From positions 7,903,908 through 7,967,907 of the forward strand of contig CM025856.1 of the NCBI GenBank assembly GCA_003952965.2: a stretch of DNA of 64,000 nucleotides, in the 5' to 3' direction. This stretch comes from Morella rubra. Its lineage: Eukaryota; Streptophyta; Magnoliopsida; Fagales; Myricaceae. Shown piece by piece: positions 56,729 to 64,000 of this stretch. Positions within the stretch are counted from its first letter, which is position 1. Each line of letters begins with the position of its first letter. Below the pieces are notes generated by a model. It was not told the DNA's origin, made no database searches, and saw nothing but the letters and a program-made list of their open reading frames with translations. A program made the translations under genes and the position numbers.

Positions 56729-57731
56729 TGATGTGCTATCATAGGCAACCAAATTAATAATACCTAGCATTTAATTTAGTCAGTCGTTCTTCCTAGGATC
56801 CATGATTTCTGACGCAGCAAATCATTAAATCTTAGTTGCTTCACAAAATTAGAGGGATCAAACAATTACAGATTTGATATCTAACCCAGCATTAGATTGA
56901 AACAAATAATAAACTAGTAGGCCTCCTAGTTATTAAACGAGACAATCATGAAAATAGGCATAGAGGAACATCTAATACTCAAAGCATAAATTGAACAATG
57001 AAAATAAATTAGATCTCGCAGTTTTACTAATTCCGAGGCTTCCTTTTGTCCTTCGACCAAGTATAAAAGTTTAGCCACGCAAGGCCATGACGAAAAATCG
57101 AAGGAGAAGTTAGAAGAGAGGGGAGAGAGAGGCAGCTGGTCTGGTTCAGAAGTTCTATGCCTCTCTTACACGTTCATTACAAGTGCTCCAACCCTAGCAT
57201 ATCTCTCCAATATATTCTAAAACTATAACAATATCAATATCTGACTATTTAAGGAAAATATTTAAAAAAAAATAGAGACCTAATAAAACTAAGAAAGTGG
57301 CATCTTCATCTGGAATTTTCGTGCATCAGGTCTGGAAACTTCCCAAAATTAACAGGTCAGATCCGCATATCAAGATTGCAATCTATGGAATGTTCAAGAA
57401 CGTCAACAATGCAGGTAATGCAACTTCAAGCCTGATTTCGTCCATCAGGCAGCCAGAATCTCTTAAAACTCAAAAAATTGAAAATTGTAGATATTTTGCT
57501 TGATGTTCCATAGCATCTTGAATCATCTCAATCAGAGCTCGGATGAGAGATTTATGCCCCGATTACAAAGTGATGTTGAAACTGCCCAAAATCGACCAAT
57601 TAACTTCGTTTTGCATGCCTCCATTTGTATCCCAAATCAAAACATAAGGATAATGAGTACATTTAGATACCAAATAAGTATAAAAGACTAAACATTAAGG
57701 GAGAAAAATATGACATTTTGCATTCTCATCA
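56729..57731 (-). mobile_element. Solo LTR inserted in the reverse transcriptase
   Basis: 1,003 bp starting TGATGTGC and ending CTCATCA, with TGATG/CATCA inverted termini and TG...CA ends. CTTTT is duplicated at 56,724-56,728 and 57,732-57,736, and removing the insert rejoins the RT frame between the TAF and TRYGH residues. The minus-strand orientation is inferred from a TGATGAGAATGC-type LTR start and a C/T-rich leader on that strand. Short open frames inside it are noncoding. The source family is probably gypsy. Confidence 0.88.
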
Positions 57732-60033
57732 CTTTTCGTACCAGGTATGGCCATTACGAATTCCTGGTAATGCCTTTTGGATTAACAAATGCTCCTGCTG
57801 CATTTATGGATTTGATGCAAAGGGTATTTAGAGATTTTCTGGATCATTTTGTGGTTGTATTCATTGATGATATATTGATATACTCTAGGAGTAAGGAAAA
57901 GCATGAGAATCATTTGAGGTTAGTTTTGCAAAGATTGAGGGATGAACAATTATATGCTAAGTTCTCAAATGTGATTTTTGGTTAAAGGAAGTAGCATTTC
58001 TAGGACATATTATTTCGAGTAAAGGTATATCAGTTGATCCAGGAAAAGTAGAGGCAGTTTATACCTTGGCCAAGACCTACTATAGGCATGATATTAGAAG
58101 TTTTCTTGGATTTGCTAGATATTATCGTAGATTTGTAAGAGGATTCTCAAGATTGGCCTCACCTCTAACAACATTGACAAGGAAGAATGCTAAATTTATA
58201 TGGACGGAGGAATGTGAGCAAAGTTTTCAGGAGTTGAAAAGTAGACTGATTACTACACCTATTTTAGCTTTACATAAGGAATCAGAAGTATACGTTATTT
58301 ATACTGATGCCTCAATAACAGGTTTAGGAGGGGTATTGATGCAGGAAGGAAAAGTTATTGCATATGCATCACGACAGCTTAAGACTCATGAGAAGAATTA
58401 CCCCACTCATGATTTAGAATTGGCAACTGTAATGTTTGCACTGAAACTTTGGAGACATTATCTGTATGGACTTAAGTGTGAAATCTATACAGATCATAAG
58501 AGTTTGAAATATTTCTTTAATCAGAAGGAGTTGAATATGAGACAAGGAGATGGTTGGAGTTAATCAAGGACTATGATTGTACCATCAATTATCATCCTAG
58601 AAAGGCAAATGTTGTGGTAGATGCCTTGAGTAGAAAGTTTGAGGAAGAAAAGAAAGGAGTCAGAAGTTGTCTCCTGAATTGGAAAAGGATATGGAAAGGA
58701 ATGAGATTGAATTACTTTTGGATGAGGAAGTGAAACAATTGAATGCATTGACAATTCAATCTTCATTACAGGATCGGATTAAGGATGGACAAACTCAAGA
58801 TCCAATAGTGAAAGAACTTGTGGATTCAAAATCAGAGGTAATGATTAAGAATGATGGATTGGCATACTTTAGATACAGGATAGTGGTCCCAGATAATAAG
58901 GAGATTAAGGAATTAATACTGTAGGAAGCTCATAAGTCAAAGTATTCTATACATCCAGGTTCCACAAGGATGTACCAAGATTTGAAAGCTAAGTTTTCGG
59001 TGGCCTGGGATGAAAAAAGAGATAGCAGAATTTGTTAGTAAATGTTTGATTTGCCAACAAGTGAAAGCTGAACATCAGAAACCTGCAGGATTGTTACACC
59101 CTTACAAATCCCAGTGTGGAAATGGGATGAGATTGCTATGGATTTTGTAGTTGGGTTACCAAGAGCATTGACTAGACAAGATGCTATTTGGATTGTCATA
59201 GATCGTTTGACAAAATCAGCTCATTTCATTCCTATTAAGGTTAGTTATACTTCTGAGAAGTTGGCTGAGTTATACATTAAGGAAATTGTACAACTTCATG
59301 GAATACCTAGTTCTATAGTATTGATTGGGATACGAGATTTACCTCGAGAATTTGGAATGGATTCCAAAGAGCATTAGGTTCCCAGTTAAAGTTTTGTACT
59401 GCATTTCATCCTTAAACTGATGGTCAATCAGAAAGAGTCATTCAGATCTTAGAGGATATGTTGAGATCTTGTATTTTAGAATTCAAGGGATCTTGGATTC
59501 AATATTTACCATTGGTGGAATTTGCTTATAACAATACATATCAGACCAGTATTCATATGGCACCATACGAAGCTCTTTATGGACAGAAATGTAGAACGCC
59601 GTTGTTTTGGGATGAAGTAGGAGAAAGGCAAATGATTGGATCTGACCTATTCAAAAGGACATGTGAAAAGTAGAACTAATCAAGGACAAGTTGAAGGTGG
59701 CTCAGAGTAGACAAAATAGTTATGCTGATAATCGTAGACGACCGTTAGATTTTGAGGAAGGCGATAAAGTATTCTTGAAGGTGATTCCTATGAAAGGAGT
59801 TCAGAGATTTAGGAAGAAAGGAAAGTTGAGTCCTAGATATGTTGAACCTTTTGAGATACTACGTAAGGTAGGAGTAACACCTTATCAGTTAGCCTTACCG
59901 CCAGAATTGGAAGAGTTCATGATACCATTCATATTTCTATGTTGAGAAAATATGTTCCAAATCCTTCCCATGTGATCGATTATATGCCTTTACAACTAGC
60001 AAAGAACTTAACCTATCAGGAGCAACTGTGGCG

Positions 60034-60174
60034 ATATTAGATAGAAAGGATCAAGAGTTGCGTAACAGGAAGATTCCTTTAGTGAAAGTGTTATGGCAGA
60101 GTCACGATATCACTGAAGCTTCATGGGAGTTAGAGGCAAACATGCGTGACAAGTATCCTCACTTGTTTGACTAA
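60034..60174 (+). pseudogene. Chromodomain at the integrase C-terminus
   Basis: The block ILDRKDQELRNRKIPLVKVL followed by WQSHDITEASWELEANM matches the chromodomain of plant chromoviruses, which binds or recognises modified histones and targets integration. A frameshift lies just upstream, near 60,020. The aromatic cage is incomplete, as in group II chromodomains. Confidence 0.85.
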
Positions 60175-60228
60175 CTGGTACGTCTCTTGTGTTATATTTC
60201 AATTCCGAGGACGAAATTATTTCCAAGT

Positions 60229-60238
60229 GAGGGGAGTA
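60229..60238 (+). other. Polypurine tract (GAGGGGAGTA)
   Basis: Purine run immediately before the 3' LTR, the plus-strand primer site for cDNA synthesis. Confidence 0.85.
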
Positions 60239-62653
60239 TGTCATACCCCAAGCTTTCAAACATCACATGCATATCGTTTATGCTCTCTTGTTTGTGATTG
60301 GTAGTGAGATTAGGGAATATTTAGTGACTAAGAGAGAGTATTTAGTACTTGAGAGGCTACTTGAGAGACTGCAACTGTTAGAATTGACCATTGGTTCATT
60401 TTTAAGCACATGCAGAGTTAGTTCATTGAGGAGTACGCATTGGATAATTTTAAATTTTTAAGCTAGTAGGTCGTTTTTAAAACCTTGATTAGGACATGAT
60501 TAAGTGAGATTTAGAGTTTGTGTGCAACTAGGTTGTTGTTTAGAATGTTGAGGAGCTCGTATTGTCAATTTACTAATCGCACTTTTTGTCTCAAAAATCG
60601 TACCACTTGATTTTTATTCTTTTAATATGTTGGGAGTTCATCCACGAGTTTATGGTTCAAATTTGGAGACTTTTTATTTTTGGAGGCAAGTAGGTCGATT
60701 TCTCGAGAGCAATTATGTTGATTTGCGATTATCGGAAGATTAGTGAAACGATTAGCAAAACTTAGCTACTAAGAAAGAAATTTCGGCTGCCCTAGAGAGT
60801 GACACCTATGAGGGCTAGATAGCACAACAAATTGAAGCTAGAAGCACGACAAATTGATGCAAAAAGCACAACCAAAAAGGCTAGGACCTAGGTAGCTCGA
60901 GGTGTCGACCACCTGTGGACCTAGGCGGCGACTCACCCAAGCTATAGTGAAAATTTCGGCCATAACCTTTCCATGCAGCTGCTATAGGTTGCTAGGTGTC
61001 AAAATGAGAGAAATGTAGCCTAGTGACTCACCAAAGCTAGCCTAGCTAGGCCGGACATGTGTCGAAATGCAACCGGCTATGTTTTCCTATAAATAAGGGT
61101 GGATTTCAACCTTTGAAGAGTACACCATTCAATCTAAATTTTTGTGAGTTAAATCTTGAGAGCAAGAGTGAAGTGAAGTGGTAGAAAGAGGAGAAAAAAG
61201 TTTAGCAAAGATCAAGCACACTTAGAGGTAAAGTTTAGTTGGTTATCTTTGATTTCGATTCAAGTTTTTAAGATGATTATTGTGAATCTCTTGTCTTTAT
61301 TATTCTAGCATCCCTTGATGTTGATTAGCATTTTTCTATTCTTCCTATTGTTCTTGACGAAGAACAAGCTCGTCCTTTCGAAAAAGTATCATTTTCAAAG
61401 TTCGATTCATTTTCAAGTTGTTTTTCAACTTTGATCCGTTTCTTTTCAAAATTTCTCCAAAAGTTATTTTTCAAAGCTTGAACATATTTCTTTCATTCTG
61501 ATTTCAATACATTTCATGTCAAAATTAGTATTTTCTACGTGGTGATTAAGCCGGTTTTTAACCGAGAAATCAAAGTGTTGTTTTTGCCTTCACAACATTT
61601 TCCTTTGAGAACTGTTTTATAATGTTGTGATGATGGAAATGAGTTAAGGTGTTACATATCATAAATGAGATGTATAGGCGTTGATATGAGACATGCACAC
61701 TTAACTTGTACGTTGGAAAGGAATATTTGATGTTCAAGTATGGTTAAGGTGTTGTATATCATGAATGATATGTATGGTCGTTGACATGAGACATGCATAC
61801 TTAACACGTGAAGACGTGACGATGTACACAGTGACAAGAGGATGTGTTCACTTGTTTTGATATTCTGGCCTCTCCGTCGTATGCGGAAAGATCCTTTGTT
61901 AGGATAACTCACTCTAGGAGTTTGAGGCCGTATTGTGCTCTCGGAGTACTAATGCAAAAATACGGAAGGTTTCTTGTAACCGTCACTCTGGCCAAGTGAT
62001 TCACTCTGGAGTGAGAGTAATGGTGATCGAAATTGAAAATGGAAAAAGGAAAGGATCATTTTTGAGAAAACTCAGTCTTTTCATTTACTTTCTTATTCTG
62101 TTGAGATTTTATTATTGAATGGGTTTCTTTAATATCTTTTATCCTATCTGCTATTCTGTTGTATTAACCGCTGGCTTTACTGAGTCATTTGGACTCACCG
62201 TTGTTTGTTAAATTCTTTTAGCAGATGTCTAAAATATGTTTAGGTGAGTTTACAAAGGCCATACGACATGGATGAACCATTTTGGTGTTATCATTTCGTG
62301 TCTATGTCATTAATGATTTAGATGTTCTAATGGAAGACCGGGGTCATAGGTGGATTACCCTAAACTCGAATGACTATGTCAGCATGTCCAACAAACTTAA
62401 GTGATTCTGATGGCAAAGAGTAGAGGTTTTATGTTTTCTTAGTTTTTCTGCTGCAGTTTTCTTTTTAGTATGTACATTATAGAAAGTGGATCCTCTTTTG
62501 TAATACCTCGATATTAATAAAAGGTCCTTCGTGTGTTTTGCTTAGTATCTTGTTGCTTTGTCGATCGTCCCATAGGCCGTAACCTCAGTTTTAATAGCTT
62601 GTGTCCATTACTATAAGATAACGCTTGAGATCTTCACGGTCCGGGCCATTACA
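60239..62653 (+). repeat. 3' LTR (2,415 bp)
   Basis: TGTCATACCCC to GGGCCATTACA. The TATA box is at 61,088-61,095. The ~92-bp internal direct repeat of the 5' LTR is present here too (about 61,644 and 61,742). It keeps about 340 bp (roughly 61,940-62,280) that the 5' LTR has lost. No solo-LTR insertion is seen. Confidence 0.95.
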
Positions 62654-62658
62654 CTTTC
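62654..62658. repeat. Target-site duplication, right (CTTTC)
   Basis: Matches the five bases in front of the 5' LTR. Confidence 0.9.
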
Positions 62659-62902
62659 CCAGCATTTGGTCCCAGTTGTTTATCCTTGATTTTGACTGTC
62701 TTGTTTGTTTCTGTGGTTGTCCTTATGTGAGTTAAGTGAATTTTAAATGATGTTTGCAAATGAGATCTTCAGGTAGACCATTTCTTTACATGCTTAATAA
62801 ATGACTACAAAAATATTTAAAGTGATGTGGCTGCTCATTGTTTAATATATACACATGGCTATGTTGATGCTGAAATTATTTTTTGTTGCCAATACTCTTG
62901 CC
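62659..62902. other. Spacer before the terminal tandem array
   Basis: Continuation of the pre-insertion sequence at 51,312. No gene or repeat was recognised. Confidence 0.5.
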
Positions 62903-64000
62903 AAATCCTCTCAAAATATGAAATTTCTTGTGACATATTATCATTTAAAAATTGTCTTATATTTAATATAGAATAGAACAATGCTAACTTAATTGTAACT
63001 TTCAATTATTGGAATTACTAGGTTTCTTTAGGGACGTCTTCAAGTGGGAAATTGAGTTGGCCTATTTAACTTATTAGCGAAGGTAAGTAGATAGAATTGT
63101 TAAATCCTCTCAAAATATGAAATTTCTTGTGACAGATTATCATTAAAAAATTCTATCTTATATTTAATATAGAACACTTGAATGCTAACTTAATGTTAAC
63201 TTTCAATTATTGGAATTACGAGGTTTCTTTAAGGACATTTTCAAGTGGGAAATTGAGTTGGGCTATTTGGCTTATTAGCGAAGGTAAGTAGATAGAATTG
63301 CCAAATCCTCTCGAAATATGTAATTTATTGTGACATATTATCATTTTCTGTCTTATATTTAATATAGAACACTTGAATGATAACTTAATTGTAACTTTCA
63401 ATTATTGGAATTACCAGGTTTCTTTGGGGACATCTTCAATTGGAAAACTAAGTTGGCCTATTAGCGAAAGTAAGTAGATAGAATTGTCAAATTTTCTTGA
63501 AATATATAATTTATTGTGACATATTATCATTTAAAAATTATGTCTTATATATAATATAGAACACTTGAATGCTAACTTAATTGTAACTTTCAATTATTGG
63601 AATTACCAGGTTTCTTTGGGGACATCTTCAATTGGGAAACTGAGTTGGATTTGGCTTATTAGCGAAAAGTAGATAGAATTGTCAAATCCTCTCGAAATTG
63701 GTGACATATTATCATTTAAAAATTCTGTCTTATATTTAATATAGAACACTTGAATACTAACTTTCAATAATTGGAATTACCAGGTTTCTTTAGGGACATT
63801 TTCAAGTGGGAAATTGAGTTGGGCTATTTGGCTTATTAGAGAAGGTAAGTAGATAGAGTTGTCAAATCCTCTCGAAATATGAAGTTTCTTTTGACATATT
63901 ATCATTTCAAAATCTTATACTTAATATAGAACACTTGAATGCTGATAAATTGTGAGTCTTGTGACATACTCATGTCTTCTTTAATTGGACTAAAATAACT
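62903..64000. repeat. ~180-201 bp tandem repeat, at least 5.6 copies
   Basis: Units begin with AAATCCTCTC-like sequence at 62,903, 63,102, 63,303, 63,489, 63,684 and 63,864; the last is cut by the window edge. Each unit holds TTGTGACATATTATCATT, CTTATATTTAATATAGAA, TTTCAATTATTGGAATTACCAG, TTTCTTTxGGGACxT and TTATTAGCGAAGGTAAGTAG-like segments. Differences are substitutions and short indels. The total array length is unknown. Confidence 0.92.

Larger units (their letters stand above)
56183..60174 (+). pseudogene. Chromovirus RT-RNase H-integrase-chromodomain, broken
   Basis: Reverse transcriptase blocks [12 protein letters not shown] and [13 protein letters not shown] are followed, after an inserted solo LTR, by [18 protein letters not shown] and the catalytic FIDD (57,866-57,871). 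RNase H keeps YTDAS, LELATV and YTDHKSL. The integrase has the HHCC-type zinc finger region (HKSKYSIHPGST, CLICQQVKAEH), the first catalytic Asp in MDFVVGLP, and a second Asp in a shifted frame (DWDTRFTSRIW near 59,326). Then TDGQSER and EFAYNNTYQTSI follow. Stops and frameshifts occur near 57,980, 58,545, 58,922, 59,340 and 59,415. The stop is at 60,172-60,174. Confidence 0.92.
51313..62653 (+). mobile_element. Ty3-gypsy chromovirus with nested insertions (Tekay/Del-like)
   Basis: Two LTRs starting TGTCATACC and ending ATTACA enclose a primer-binding site, gag, protease, reverse transcriptase, RNase H, integrase, chromodomain and polypurine tract in canonical order. Exact CTTTC duplications flank it. 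The C-terminal chromodomain and long LTRs fit the Tekay/Del clade, whose chromodomain directs integration to heterochromatin. The element is dead: each ORF carries stops or frameshifts. Two solo LTRs from other families have inserted into it. The two LTRs differ by many substitutions and by large indels, so the insertion is old. Confidence 0.95.

Noticed and set aside
57297-57691. Open frames inside the RT interruption
   Set aside because: They lie inside a solo LTR bounded by target duplications and carry no protein motif.
62903-64000. Possible centromeric satellite
   Set aside because: Unit length is in range, but units are irregular (180-201 bp) and only about six are seen; no evidence of a large array.

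Overview
The window is nuclear DNA from a flowering plant, most likely a woody eudicot. The evidence is a P-class PPR gene, a pectinesterase with a PMEI prodomain, a G-type lectin receptor kinase, a MUSTANG-type domesticated Mutator transposase, and a heavy load of Ty1-copia, Ty3-gypsy, LINE, CACTA and MULE-MITE remains. Nothing in it looks bacterial and there are no operons; each gene stands alone. The species cannot be fixed from the sequence.

Layout. 1-9,580 is retroelement debris: a Ty1-copia reverse transcriptase end, a decayed ORF of the plant Transposase_32 type, a copia-like LTR start, and a truncated chromovirus (4,596-8,859). A 1,000-N gap follows. 10,581 to about 20,300 is poor sequence with almost no readable genes. 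Its one clear island is an exon of an L-cysteine desulfhydrase-like enzyme (14,356-14,622). 19,832-28,695 holds two nearly identical ~4.3 kb copies of a MUSTANG-B-like gene separated by a 287-N gap. The second copy is intact (25,624-28,012). The first contains a ~360 bp indel-riddled segment, and the pair looks more like two haplotypes laid end to end than a real tandem duplication. 30,094-34,823 contains a broken lectin receptor kinase gene, a shuffled fragment of it, and two LINE RNase H remnants. 37,489-37,866 is a MULE-type MITE with perfect terminal inverted repeats and a 9-bp target duplication, just upstream of a small Cys-rich zinc-binding-like gene (38,089-38,877).

40,882-42,752 is a full-length pectinesterase-like gene that has lost all five catalytic residues while keeping an open two-exon frame. 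45,545-47,731 is a single-exon P-class PPR gene. After a second 1,000-N gap comes noisy sequence with a CACTA transposase remnant. 51,313-62,653 is a chromovirus with a chromodomain and an exact 5-bp target-site duplication. It carries two later solo-LTR insertions, each with its own 5-bp duplication. One of these contains a 73-bp higher-order tandem repeat built on paired GTGTCGACAC palindromes. The window ends in a ~180-201 bp tandem repeat (62,903-64,000) that runs off the edge.

The strongest biological observation is the catalytically dead but intact pectinesterase. The strongest technical observation is that several stretches beside gaps behave like unpolished long-read sequence, so broken genes there should not be read as biology.
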